DNA of 53,826 bases from NCBI GenBank assembly GCA_025352225.1, contig JANXTT010000132.1, forward strand, positions 1 through 53,826, written 5' to 3'. Below the pieces are notes generated by a model that saw only the letters and a list, made by a program, of their open reading frames with translations, was not told where the DNA came from and made no database searches. The stretch's first letter is position 1; each line of letters begins with the position of its first letter. This DNA is from Mucilaginibacter sp. GTDB taxonomy: Bacteria > Bacteroidota > Bacteroidia > Sphingobacteriales > Sphingobacteriaceae. Positions 17,860-27,279 of the stretch are shown one piece after another. Position numbers and translations under genes: made by a program.

Positions 17860-19029
17860 ATGTACAAAAGACTATTAATCGCTATTCTAATATTCCTAAG
17901 CTTAGGTGGGACCGCCCAAACAAGAAAGACCACTACTAATCAGCCATTATTAACAGCAACAAAACAGTTGGCATGGTGGTTCAAATATTGGACACCTTCT
18001 GATGCCAAAGCGCCTTTAGTAACCCTAATAATACAAAGACAAATTTGTGGGATTGCTGATGCTGAAACGTATCTTGAAATGGTGGCAACAGATTTAAAAA
18101 GCCGACAAATCGTTTTTCAGGCGTTCTATGACCTTACTCAAGGAGATCGTAATTATTTGTTTCTTAATTTGAAAGCTATTGGTTTAACGGCGGTAAATGC
18201 AAGTACCATTACAAATTATATTATAGAGAATTATTCCCCTCAAGCTACAATGACAGAAAAAGAAAAAGAGGAGCAACGACAAAAAGAAATGAAAAAGGAA
18301 GAAGAGCAAAAACAGCTTGATTTAATTACTTCAAAACATTATGATTTTGCTGATATTGAGGATGGATATAATTCAATTTTTAAGGCGTTAAAGGTAAAAC
18401 TAAGGGAAAGACTGGATTTGGACTATGTACCAGATTTCCCGTCTCTCAAATCAATTACAAATCAATTTACGTTATTAAATAGTAATTACCAACAACTCAG
18501 TATTAGCGACCAACACGAAGTAGATGATTTGAAAAAGAAATTTAAGGCGAATTATTTTTTTAAATCAAATTACGATTACCATCTTGAAGAAGAACTTACA
18601 GATGAATACATTGGTAATAGCAATCATTCTGTAACATTAAATAAAGGTTCAGATGAAAAATTAGCCTTATTTAAGGATTTAGTCATTGGGTTGCCTAAAC
18701 TTTCAATCTCCGTTGATTTTCCGACTCTTGGAATTTATACAGTATATGCAAGAAATAAATCAGTAACTATTAAAAACATAGATGTTAACCTTGCAAGGGG
18801 TATTACCATAATTAAAGTAAAAAAGGGTGCTGTAACCTATGTTAAATACCCGCCGTCAGACGACATACAAAAAATAATACTGGATAAAGTCGATAAAAGC
18901 AGCAAATCTTCATTTGTAGTAACGTACGAGTGTGGGAATTTCCTTGATAATAGTGTTAATAACATCACACTTGAGAAAATTGAAGGTGGCTGGAAAGGTG
19001 TGGCAAGGGCATTAGGTATCGAATTGTAA
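17860..19029 (+). CDS. Secreted unknown protein with charged coiled coil
   Basis: Unrecognised 389-residue protein. Residues 1-20 are a signal peptide ending GGTAQ. An acidic/basic coiled coil (EKEKEEQRQKEMKKEEEQK) lies at about 131-150, followed by a mixed domain. A strong purine run aaggaggaggg at 17826-17836 is 23 bp before the ATG, too far for a normal ribosome site, and unusual in this lineage. Divergent from the XRE gene across the palindrome. Confidence 0.7.
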   Translation: MYKRLLIAILIFLSLGGTAQTRKTTTNQPLLTATKQLAWWFKYWTPSDAKAPLVTLIIQRQICGIADAETYLEMVATDLKSRQIVFQAFYDLTQGDRNYLFLNLKAIGLTAVNASTITNYIIENYSPQATMTEKEKEEQRQKEMKKEEEQKQLDLITSKHYDFADIEDGYNSIFKALKVKLRERLDLDYVPDFPSLKSITNQFTLLNSNYQQLSISDQHEVDDLKKKFKANYFFKSNYDYHLEEELTDEYIGNSNHSVTLNKGSDEKLALFKDLVIGLPKLSISVDFPTLGIYTVYARNKSVTIKNIDVNLARGITIIKVKKGAVTYVKYPPSDDIQKIILDKVDKSSKSSFVVTYECGNFLDNSVNNITLEKIEGGWKGVARALGIEL

Positions 19030-19209
19030 CAAATAAGCGATTTAACCGAGGTTTAAGGAGTTTGTTCGTACGCATAAAATCACTATTACTCACTTTTAAG
19101 GCGTTTAGATACAAGTAAAACAATCTATACGTGATTGTAAGATGTATGTGCAACTAATATGGGTGGTGATACAACGATATAATTAAATTACCGCTGCTGC
19201 AAAGTTTAG

Positions 19210-19569
19210 TTGTATTTTGTATATTTCGGAGAAACTTCTTTATTAGTGTTATTAGCCGAATGCTCATGCCAAATTAAAGACAACAGATTAGTAGGGCACA
19301 CTTATGTTATAAAACCGATAAATGAAGCTATAAAACTAAAATTAATGTTTAGCCCAGCTAAAATTACCCATGCTTATATAAGTAATAGTGATGTTAAGGT
19401 GGTAACTTACATAAATGGAGAGCCTTCAAAAACCGAAGAGTTAAGTTATTCATTTGATGGTAGCACCTACAGGATGGATAACGAAGTGTATAACGTTGTT
19501 TTTAAAGACGATACGGTTGTTTCAAAGATTGACAGCAGTGAGTACCTGAATTTAGTTCCCGTTAAGTAA
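19210..19569 (+). CDS. Hypothetical protein without a clear start
   Basis: Unrecognised open frame of about 119 codons. An in-frame stop directly precedes the TTG at 19210, and no ATG occurs before about codon 46, so either TTG is used or the gene has lost its beginning. The N-terminus has a hydrophobic stretch (TSLLVLLAECSC) like a damaged export signal. The next gene follows 23 bp after its stop. Treated as a possible gene remnant. Confidence 0.4.
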   Translation: MYFVYFGETSLLVLLAECSCQIKDNRLVGHTYVIKPINEAIKLKLMFSPAKITHAYISNSDVKVVTYINGEPSKTEELSYSFDGSTYRMDNEVYNVVFKDDTVVSKIDSSEYLNLVPVK

Positions 19570-19592
19570 AAATGGTATATAACATAAAATCA

Positions 19593-20099
19593 ATGGATTG
19601 TTTGAAAAAAACACTTACTATAATTTGCTTACTCCTCTTGTTATATTCTTGTAACCCACAATCTAATTCATCAATTGATAGGAAAAATACTATTGAGGAT
19701 ACTATTTCAGATAAAAAAACTGAAACAGCAGATACTTCTATTGGTGGCTTAGATAAAGTCGCAGATTCTCTAAAAAGAGAAATAGGAAATAGAACATCAG
19801 AATCAAATGTTTTTGAGGAACTTCTGGGTAAGTGGGTTTTTGTTAAAAGTTTTTTAGGTAAAGGACGTTCGATTGATGCACCTTCATTTAGTATTCTTAG
19901 AAGAAACATTGAATCGGCAGGGTATGCTTATTTTGTACATTTTTCAAATGATGAACAAGATGAGTTGCTTTTTAAACTGAATGGGAGCACACTAACTTAT
20001 GGAGATGGCTACGGTACATTTGAATATGATTCTTCTACTGGTCATCTCTTTGTGAAAATAAGTGACATTTCTAATGCAGAATATCAAAGATCAAATTAA
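19593..20099 (+). CDS. Putative lipoprotein
   Basis: Unrecognised protein of about 168 residues. From the ATG at 19593 it reads MDCLKKTLTIICLLLLLYSC, a lipoprotein signal with Cys20 as lipidated residue; an ATG seven codons upstream (19572) is also in frame. A Ser/Thr/Asp-rich linker leads to a small domain with a GKWVFVKSFLGKG segment. Its last base overlaps the start of the S1/P1 nuclease pseudogene (ATG at 20099), suggesting they were once one operon. Confidence 0.6.
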   Translation: MDCLKKTLTIICLLLLLYSCNPQSNSSIDRKNTIEDTISDKKTETADTSIGGLDKVADSLKREIGNRTSESNVFEELLGKWVFVKSFLGKGRSIDAPSFSILRRNIESAGYAYFVHFSNDEQDELLFKLNGSTLTYGDGYGTFEYDSSTGHLFVKISDISNAEYQRSN

Positions 20100-20970
20100 T
20101 GAAGAAATCCTGTATCGGGATATGTAGTGTGTTTTTATGTTTTATCTTTTGTTCGTGGGGGAAGATCGGTCATTCTGTAATTGCTTCGATAGCTGAAAGG
20201 CATTTAACTCTTCATGCAAGGGCAGCAGTAAAAACCTTGTTAGGAGATTAATCATTGGTTGATGTTGCTTCTTGGGCAGACGAAGTGAGGAGAGACTCGA
20301 TATATAGAAAAACAGCATCGCTGCACTTTGTTAATCTTCCTTTAGGACTAACTTATGGGCAGTTTTCTGAAATGGTCGAGCATCAAGGCTATAATAATCT
20401 TTATAGTGCATTGTTAAAGTATAGGGCTATTTTGAAGGATGGTTCAACAACCCAAGAACAAAAGATAGAAGCATTAAAATTTATTGTTCATTTTGTTGGT
20501 GATGCCCATCAACCCCTGCATGTTTCGAGAAAAGGGGATAAAGGCGGCAACACCATCCATATACAATTTGAGGGTAAAAGTACCAATTTGCATGCACTAT
20601 GGCATAAAGGCCTAATAAATGAAGAATGTTTAAATTCTGATCAAATGGTAAAAGCTTATGATACAGCGTCATCCGAACAAATCAAGATATGGCAAAGTGA
20701 TATACCGATGCAATGGCTTTGGGAAAGTTATCAGATTAGTACCAAACTTTATACCGAGATAGAAAACAATAACAATTAGATGAAGATTATTTCAATAAGC
20801 ACTTAGGTATTGTGCATCAACGCCTTGAAAAGGCGGGCATTAGACTGGCAGGAGTGTTGAACAGTGTCTTTAACAACCATACTTATCCAAATAGTATAGA
20901 TCGATTATTAAGGGAGAAATCAGCAATTGAGATGGACAATAAATTCATGGTGCTGAATACATACAGATGA
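20099..20970 (+). pseudogene. S1/P1-type nuclease gene with nonsense mutation and frameshift
   Basis: The frame starts with a signal peptide ending SWGKIGH, the Trp-Gly-x-x-Gly-His start of mature S1/P1 nucleases, which are zinc enzymes cutting single-stranded nucleic acids. An in-frame TAA at 20249 interrupts it; the same frame then continues through WADEVR, HFVN, FVGDAHQPLHV and NLHALWHKGLI to a TAG at 20777. The C-terminal end (DEDYFNKHLGIVHQRLEKAGIRLAGVLN) continues in another frame from 20779 to 20970. The last zinc-ligand motif reads WHKG where the family normally has WD. Two lesions plus this change indicate a decayed gene. Confidence 0.8.
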
Positions 20971-21557
20971 TACTGTAGGGAATGCAAATAAGGATGTTTC
21001 AAACAGCACTCTCAGAAAAGTGGATTAATTGCTTGTAAAATAACAACAATTATTTGCCTATAAAATGCAGATATAAAGGTTGTTATTTATCGAGAGTGCG
21101 TAAAAAAGTGCGTGGTTTCTATTGTATAATGTAGATTCGCTTTTTTTACAGGTTACTTAAAAAAGGGTATTTAAATTTAGACAAATATCGCTGTAAGTCT
21201 CAAGCTATTAAAAACATTAGAAGACACCGTGTTATTGTGCAATTAAAAGCGTTTTAATCAATTTGTTTGTATTAATAGTATAAAGTTGCCAGGAGATGGC
21301 TTTATTTGTTTATAGGCATTTAAATGCAGTAGTGTTTTTTAATGAAGTTACTAGCTTGTTCAGCAATTTTTTGATTATGTCGCTTGCGAATTCGACTAGG
21401 GTAATCAGCTACGTTATTAATGTTGATTTCTGATGAGTGAAAATTTATGTGTATAAGATTCAAAACACATACTAAAATTATTGGCATGTCAATAGCATAT
21501 TAGCTGAATAATGATTAAAATTGCAATTATTCAAACTTTACGTAATCATCTAATGTC
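20971..21557. other. Gene-free AT-rich stretch before hsdM
   Basis: No open frame with a plausible start or family match on either strand. It holds an inverted pair gcactctc/gagagtgc (about 21021 and 21090) and, close to hsdM, the pair gaataat (21506-21512) and attattc (21526-21532), which could be part of the hsdM control region. It probably contains the promoter of the restriction operon. Confidence 0.5.
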
Positions 21558-22961
21558 ATGTCGCTAAGTCGAACTGTTAAATCTATTCAAGATATTTTAA
21601 GAAAAGATTCGGGACTTGACGGGGATCCTCAAAGAATATCACAGTTGGTTTGGATGTTATTCTTAAAAATGTTTGATGATACTGAAGACTCAAATAAAAC
21701 GCCCATACCTGAAAAGATTAAATGGCGCATTTGGACTAAAGCTGATTTGACAGACGACGAACTAATAAATTTTGTAAATAATACACTTTTCCCGACACTT
21801 AGAGCGCTACCTGATGTCATTGGTCAAGTACCACGGGCAAAGTTGATAGAGGAAATATTTTCGAATTCCCACAATTATATGACGTCTGGTTCCCTTATGA
21901 AACAGGTCATAAAACGCCTTGATACTGATTTTAATTTCAAGGATGCTGAGAACCGTCATTTGTTCAACGATATTTACGAAACCATTCTAAAAGATATTCA
22001 AAATTCACGTTACTCTGGAGAATACTACACGCCGCGTCCAGTAACCCAATTTATCGTTGATAGAATATCTCCGAAGGTCGGCCAAAAAATATTGGATCCC
22101 GCGTGTGGGACAGGGGGCTTTTTGTCTTCTGCAATAGATTTTTTAAATAACAAATATCCTGGAAAAGCGGAAGGTGTACTCCAAAAAAGCATTTTAGGCA
22201 TCGAAAAAAAATCTCTTCCATATATGCTTTGCGTCACAAACTTGATGTTACATGGAATTGAGGTTCCCAACATTTTAAAGGCAAATGCTTTTCATAAATC
22301 TTTAAAAGCAATCAAGGATGAAGATAGAGTGGATGTGATTTTGACAAATCCTCCTTTTGGCGGTGTCGAAGAGGAGAATGTACTTAAAGAATTTGCTAAG
22401 GACGTTCACTCAAAAGAAACTGCTGATCTATTTATCTTACTAATTATGGAGATGTTGAAGCCCGGTGGCAAAGCGGGTGTGGTGCTTCCAGACGGCTTTT
22501 TATTTGGTACAGGTATTAAAACTAAAATAAAGGAAAAATTAATAAGAGAATTCAACTTACATACAATTGTTAGGCTTCCGAGGGGCGTGTTTGCTCCTTA
22601 TACAGATATAAATACTAATGTATTATTTTTCGATAAAGGAAATGCCACCGAGAAAATATGGTATTATGAACACCCATTGCCTGCTTCGAGAAAAGGAAAA
22701 CCCTATAATAAGTCAAATCCTATCCAGTTAGACGAATTCGATCTTAAATGGTGGAGCAATAGAGTAGAAAATGAGTTAGCTTGGTTCGTACCCGCTGAAA
22801 CTATCATTAAAAATAATTTTAATTTAGACGTAAAAAACCCTATTAAAAGAGTGGATATTGACGATAAGCAATCAGCAAAAGACATCTTCGAACAAATCGT
22901 CAAAAATCAGGAGAACATCAATACGATTTTCGATTCAATTCAAAAAGAATTGTTTAGCTAA
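21558..22961 (+). CDS. hsdM: Type I restriction-modification methyltransferase subunit
   Basis: N6-adenine methyltransferase, 467 residues, using SAM, partnered by HsdS. An N-terminal helical HsdM_N domain (SRTVKSIQDILRKDSGLDGD onward, about 1-120) precedes the methylase fold with motif I DPACGTGGF (Asp180) and catalytic motif IV NPPF (Asn264). Length fits HsdM. Its stop overlaps the hsdS start in a TAATG junction, the usual hsdM-hsdS coupling. First gene of a four-gene operon with no hsdR. Confidence 0.95.
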   Translation: MSLSRTVKSIQDILRKDSGLDGDPQRISQLVWMLFLKMFDDTEDSNKTPIPEKIKWRIWTKADLTDDELINFVNNTLFPTLRALPDVIGQVPRAKLIEEIFSNSHNYMTSGSLMKQVIKRLDTDFNFKDAENRHLFNDIYETILKDIQNSRYSGEYYTPRPVTQFIVDRISPKVGQKILDPACGTGGFLSSAIDFLNNKYPGKAEGVLQKSILGIEKKSLPYMLCVTNLMLHGIEVPNILKANAFHKSLKAIKDEDRVDVILTNPPFGGVEEENVLKEFAKDVHSKETADLFILLIMEMLKPGGKAGVVLPDGFLFGTGIKTKIKEKLIREFNLHTIVRLPRGVFAPYTDINTNVLFFDKGNATEKIWYYEHPLPASRKGKPYNKSNPIQLDEFDLKWWSNRVENELAWFVPAETIIKNNFNLDVKNPIKRVDIDDKQSAKDIFEQIVKNQENINTIFDSIQKELFS

Positions 22962-24517
22962 TGGCATTTTTTAAACTGAGTGACATATGCATAATTGCCA
23001 AAGGTAAAACACCTATTAGTAAGTCGGTTCCAGGTGCATTTCCATTAGTTACGACCTCTGAAGAAAGATTAACCGCTGACAAATATGATTTTGACGGTAA
23101 ATCCGTATGCATACCTATGGTATCCTCTACAGGGCATGGCCATGCCAGTTTGAAAAGGTTACATTATCAGGAAGGAAAATTCGCGTTAGGTACAATACTT
23201 GCTGCATTAATTCCCAAGAATGAGAAGAATTTAATCGCTCGGTATTTATATATCTATTTATCAGTTTTTAAAGATGAGCTGATTGTACCACTAATGAAAG
23301 GTAGCGCGAATGTTTCTTTGACACTGACGAATCTTACATCGATAAAAATCTTTGTGCCAAATGTCAACAAGCAAAAAGAAATCATTAATAAATATAATGC
23401 TTGTTACAACTCTTATGAATCCTTTGACAAAGAATTTAAGGTGCAATTCGAATCGCTTAAAATATTTAGAACTAAAATACTTCAGGATGCTTTTGCTGGA
23501 AAATTGATAAGATCGGGAAATACTAAATCGATACAAACTACTGAAGAAGACTTAAATAATAACACCCCGCACAATTCGCCAGCACATTGGGAGTGGATGC
23601 AATTATCAGATCTTACTCGGAAAATGGGGGCTGGTAGTACGCCAAAAGGTGGAAAATTAGTTTATAAAAATTCAGGTGTTGTATTTCTGCGCTCTCAAAA
23701 TATACAAAATGGTTTTTTCGACTTGGAAGATGTAGCGTACATAGGTGATGATATAAATATTCGAATGAAAGCAACACAGGTCGAAGCATTTGATATTTTA
23801 TTAAACATTACAGGAGCGTCCTTGGGTCGCTCTGTAGTCGCACCTGTAAATTTTCCAAAAGCAAATGTAAGCCAACACGTAGCAATTATTCGTTTAAAGG
23901 ATCCTCGGTTAAGCAGTTTTATTCACCTATATATTTTATCGCCATATTTTCAAAATAAAATTCAAAAAGTACAGTCTGGAATATCTCGGGAGGGGCTTAG
24001 TATAAGAGAGTTACAGAAAATATTTATACCGATAGTTTCGCATGAAGAAAGAGAACAATTATTGAAAAAAATATCGAGTTTATTTGAATTTCATCAAGAG
24101 CTAACCAATCAGTTTTTTGAAAGTGTAGCTCACGCGAATAACTTATTACACGGATATTTAAAAGATTTATTTTTATTAAATACCGAGATTAAAAGGTACA
24201 AGTTAACGTCTCCTTTTACATTTTCGGTTTCTATTTCCGAGATTAATAAAAGGAAAAAAGCCATGCCAAAAATTAAAGAAGGACAACCAAGCGCGAATTT
24301 TGATGATATAAGTATCAGTATTTTGGCAGATGAGTTTCAAGACAACACATTCGGGTTTTTAGATATTTTTGAAAAAACTAGCATTGATTATGAATCTGTT
24401 AAGGAAATTATATTCCAGTTGTTAAAAGAAAGTAAAATACAACAAGTACCTTATTTGAAAATGTTTTTTGACACGGAAGATACTGGTAAAATGTTGTTTA
24501 AAATAATACGGGCATGA
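22961..24517 (+). CDS. hsdS: Type I specificity subunit with C-terminal extension
   Basis: Target-recognition subunit, 518 residues. Two half-repeats are visible: TRD1 (about 1-165) with conserved helix (IFRTKILQDAFAGKL, about 170-185), and TRD2 (about 208-375) followed by a second helix (LLHGYLKDLF). A tail of about 115 residues beyond the second helix, with a winged-helix-like pattern (SILADEFQ, VKEIIFQLLKESKIQQ), is not part of a normal HsdS. It may recruit the downstream ATPase/HNH proteins (inference). Its stop overlaps the ATPase start by 4 bp. Confidence 0.92.
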   Translation: MAFFKLSDICIIAKGKTPISKSVPGAFPLVTTSEERLTADKYDFDGKSVCIPMVSSTGHGHASLKRLHYQEGKFALGTILAALIPKNEKNLIARYLYIYLSVFKDELIVPLMKGSANVSLTLTNLTSIKIFVPNVNKQKEIINKYNACYNSYESFDKEFKVQFESLKIFRTKILQDAFAGKLIRSGNTKSIQTTEEDLNNNTPHNSPAHWEWMQLSDLTRKMGAGSTPKGGKLVYKNSGVVFLRSQNIQNGFFDLEDVAYIGDDINIRMKATQVEAFDILLNITGASLGRSVVAPVNFPKANVSQHVAIIRLKDPRLSSFIHLYILSPYFQNKIQKVQSGISREGLSIRELQKIFIPIVSHEEREQLLKKISSLFEFHQELTNQFFESVAHANNLLHGYLKDLFLLNTEIKRYKLTSPFTFSVSISEINKRKKAMPKIKEGQPSANFDDISISILADEFQDNTFGFLDIFEKTSIDYESVKEIIFQLLKESKIQQVPYLKMFFDTEDTGKMLFKIIRA

Positions 24518-26055
24518 AATTAAAACGTCTTCAACTAATTGATTCAGGAGAAAAGGATACGTCGAGATTCAAAAGTCTTGAACCATTCAATCAGGAATTT
24601 GTCAAACCTGTAGACTCTGATTATGTAAATACGATTTGCTTAGTTGGCGTGAACGGCTCAGGTAAATCGAACTTGCTTGAGTTGATTGCAGAGATATTTT
24701 TTTACCTAGAAAGTGCCTTTCTGAAATACTTTCCAAAAAACGTCGCCAGTCGATTTAAAATACAATTTGAAATCGAATATATCTTAACCATTGATAATGA
24801 TGAGACGACTGTTAAGATTGTGAAGCATAAAAATAAGAAAGTAGAATATAGCATCATAGATAAAACCGGCGTATTTGTAAAAATTGACGATCCAAAAATT
24901 CAAGTCAGTCTATTACCTAAAAAAATCATTGGTTATTCATCTGGTTTAAACGAAACATTAAGTGTCCCGTTTAAATTAAGTCGAGGATATTACTCCGATG
25001 AAGTGGGAATACAAGCCAATCCAAAAAGCACAAGTAAAATACACCCTAAAGATGTTTATCCGCCAAGGTTAATGTATCTGGACAACGAGATTAACTCTTT
25101 TATTATAATCTCAAACTTTTTATTTAAAAGTCAGGAAGACCTAAAGGTTTTTTCCGAGTTATTAAGGATTAACTCGTTGCATTCGTTCCGAGTAATCATA
25201 CAGTTTAATCACACTGCAGCGCCTAAAGGTGGCATTCTTCGAACACCTGAACTTGAAGAATATGTAAACCAGTTAGTAAAGTGTTCTACTACAAGTTGTT
25301 ATTTAAAAGATACTGACAGTTGGATACTTGATTTTTTAAATGACGAGGAAACCCGGAAGGCCTTCGAATTTTACTTTAAGACTTCAATCGGTTTGTTTAC
25401 TGCGCTATATAAATTGAGTTTATTAAATCCATTATGCGTAAAAGGAAGGGAAAATAGAAAATGGGCCATAAGCAATGATATTTTCCCTCCAGATAAAGCA
25501 TTTAGAATTGAACAGCTTAAACTAATAATTGATAATCCTACGGACGTAATAGATTATAGTGGCATAAGTGACGGGGAACATCAGTTTATTCATGTCGTAG
25601 GCAGCGCAATGCTTTTTGATGAAAAAGGCATTTTGTATTTATTAGATGAACCAGAAACCCATTATAATCCGAAGTGGCGAGCGGAATTTATAACTTCCAT
25701 AAATGGCGCGATTAAAAATCATCCTCAAGAATTTGTAATTACCACTCACTCACCTTTCTTGCTTTCCGACACTCGCGGTTTTAACGTATTTGTGTTTAGA
25801 CGGGATGGGGATCGGGTATGGTTCGAACCGATTGGTTTTGAAACTTTTGGCACTTCTTTTCATGTATTATTAAAGCAAGCTTTTAACAGAGATGTCCTCA
25901 TATCAAAGATGGCTTTGGAAGAAATAAAAGACATTGAGAAAGAAACTGACTTATCAGAATTAATTAACCGGACTGCCACATTAGGCGATTCATTTGAGAA
26001 GCAATTTCTTGTAGAAAAAATCAACAAACTTATCTTAGAAAAAAAACAAAAGTAA
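24514..26055 (+). CDS. Restriction-associated AAA/ABC-type ATPase
   Basis: A 513-residue OLD/RecF-like ATPase. Walker A GVNGSGKSN (Lys51) is near the start; an ABC-like signature appears in YSGISDGEHQ (about 349-358); Walker B is LYLLDEPE with Asp378 and Glu379; the H-loop is TTHSPFLLSD. I recall a family of restriction system-associated AAA ATPases (TIGR04435) next to hsdM/hsdS genes, and this protein fits it. No helicase motifs and no TOPRIM nuclease domain are visible. Overlaps hsdS by 4 bp and lies 3 bp before the HNH gene. Confidence 0.85.
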   Translation: MKLKRLQLIDSGEKDTSRFKSLEPFNQEFVKPVDSDYVNTICLVGVNGSGKSNLLELIAEIFFYLESAFLKYFPKNVASRFKIQFEIEYILTIDNDETTVKIVKHKNKKVEYSIIDKTGVFVKIDDPKIQVSLLPKKIIGYSSGLNETLSVPFKLSRGYYSDEVGIQANPKSTSKIHPKDVYPPRLMYLDNEINSFIIISNFLFKSQEDLKVFSELLRINSLHSFRVIIQFNHTAAPKGGILRTPELEEYVNQLVKCSTTSCYLKDTDSWILDFLNDEETRKAFEFYFKTSIGLFTALYKLSLLNPLCVKGRENRKWAISNDIFPPDKAFRIEQLKLIIDNPTDVIDYSGISDGEHQFIHVVGSAMLFDEKGILYLLDEPETHYNPKWRAEFITSINGAIKNHPQEFVITTHSPFLLSDTRGFNVFVFRRDGDRVWFEPIGFETFGTSFHVLLKQAFNRDVLISKMALEEIKDIEKETDLSELINRTATLGDSFEKQFLVEKINKLILEKKQK

Positions 26056-26058
26056 TCC

Positions 26059-27153
26059 ATGTTATTTTCATTGAATTATGTTAAGCATCTAATAGAAAAC
26101 TTCAATGAGGTGCCAATAGTTTTTTTTGAACAAAGTATCAATGGAAATCAATTTGGAGATGCACTTTTTCCGCAGTGGTTTCTACCAGTTGTAAACTCTT
26201 CACCAGTTTTGAAGAAAAAATTTCGTGATGTATTCGATTTGGTAAATGTTATGAATCAACAAGAAAAACAGGCGTTTTACAACAGAATAGTTTCGGATTT
26301 GGACATTGAAATACTATGTAATGATGAAAATTCAGCCCCAATTTACACACTGAGGGAATATCCCAATTTACACACTGCATTAAGTTCTCTTTTCAATCAC
26401 TTGTACTCGGAAACTTTACAAACCTCTGTAAGTTTAAATAATGCGTTAAATACTTCTTTGACGGATTACCACACTGTATGGAAAACAAATAATCCATTTA
26501 TCGTATGTCCATTCTGCGGGCTCGAAAACTATTCAAGCAGCATAGGCACAAATAGAGATCCGTATGACCACCTTTTATGTAAGAGTAAATACCCGTTATC
26601 AGCAATCAATTTTCGTAATCTTATTCCAATTGGTGACAAATGCAATCAAACAGCGGTTAAAGGCGAAATTGATGTTCTTCACAATGATGAATTTGTAAGA
26701 CGAACCGCATTCTATCCTTATGGGCAGAATACAACTGTTCAATTACGAATTATTTGTATTACGCCGCCATCTGCTGGCTATCGAGGAGAGTGGGATATTG
26801 AAATTAACTGTCCGGATCAGAACGACTCTCAAAAATTATCAACATGGATGGAGGTGTTTAATATAAAGGAAAGATATTTGTCTTGGATTAAAGATTTCAT
26901 GGATGGCTGGAAAGATTCCTTCCTGAAATATTTAACCAAAACTGGTACAGTAATCACCCCTTCGGCCGATGATATACGAATAATTCTTACCACTTGGAAG
27001 AACAGTCTTCCTACAATAGAAATTTTTTCAGGTGTAATATTACTGGATGCCTATATTGATCATTTAATAAACGATGCCAATGAAAGTGCATTGTTGGCCT
27101 TTTGCAACGTTCAGTTAAATCTCGATGAAGTTACAACTTCAAGCTTACCGTGA
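26059..27153 (+). CDS. HNH-type nuclease candidate of the restriction operon
   Basis: A 364-residue protein. The centre carries CPFC (Cys150, Cys153), then Asp170-His171 in a DPYDHLL segment, a YP-N-NLIPI stretch with Asn184 and Asn187, and Cys195-Asn196 in KCNQ. That order is a zinc-supported HNH (beta-beta-alpha-metal) nuclease site. The N- and C-terminal helical parts (1-140, 230-364) were not recognised and may bind the ATPase or DNA. Last gene of the hsdM-hsdS-ATPase operon, 3 bp after the ATPase stop; a strong terminator follows. Confidence 0.75.
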   Translation: MLFSLNYVKHLIENFNEVPIVFFEQSINGNQFGDALFPQWFLPVVNSSPVLKKKFRDVFDLVNVMNQQEKQAFYNRIVSDLDIEILCNDENSAPIYTLREYPNLHTALSSLFNHLYSETLQTSVSLNNALNTSLTDYHTVWKTNNPFIVCPFCGLENYSSSIGTNRDPYDHLLCKSKYPLSAINFRNLIPIGDKCNQTAVKGEIDVLHNDEFVRRTAFYPYGQNTTVQLRIICITPPSAGYRGEWDIEINCPDQNDSQKLSTWMEVFNIKERYLSWIKDFMDGWKDSFLKYLTKTGTVITPSADDIRIILTTWKNSLPTIEIFSGVILLDAYIDHLINDANESALLAFCNVQLNLDEVTTSSLP

Positions 27154-27221
27154 TACTTTTATGGGGGCAGCGGTTGATGTTGCAATTAATCAAAAAATTT
27201 CATTTGGAATTATACTGTTAT

Positions 27222-27250
27222 AAATAAGCCACCTAAAAAGTGGCTTATTT
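27222..27250 (+). terminator. Rho-independent terminator of the restriction operon
   Basis: Perfect 11-bp stem aaataagccac/gtggcttattt with a 7-base loop, then a T-rich tail, 69 bp after the HNH gene stop. Confidence 0.9.
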
Positions 27251-27279
27251 ATATTTTGTCTCATAATTCTAATTTTTGA

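Noticed and set aside
20109..20126. Second attachment-like site (tcctgtatcgggatat)
   Set aside because: Three mismatches to the mnmE core and it encodes part of the nuclease signal peptide; the 27968 site matches better and lies at the element end.
24514..27153. Gabija-like or classical OLD-nuclease pair
   Set aside because: The ATPase has no TOPRIM domain and the partner has HNH rather than UvrD-type helicase motifs.
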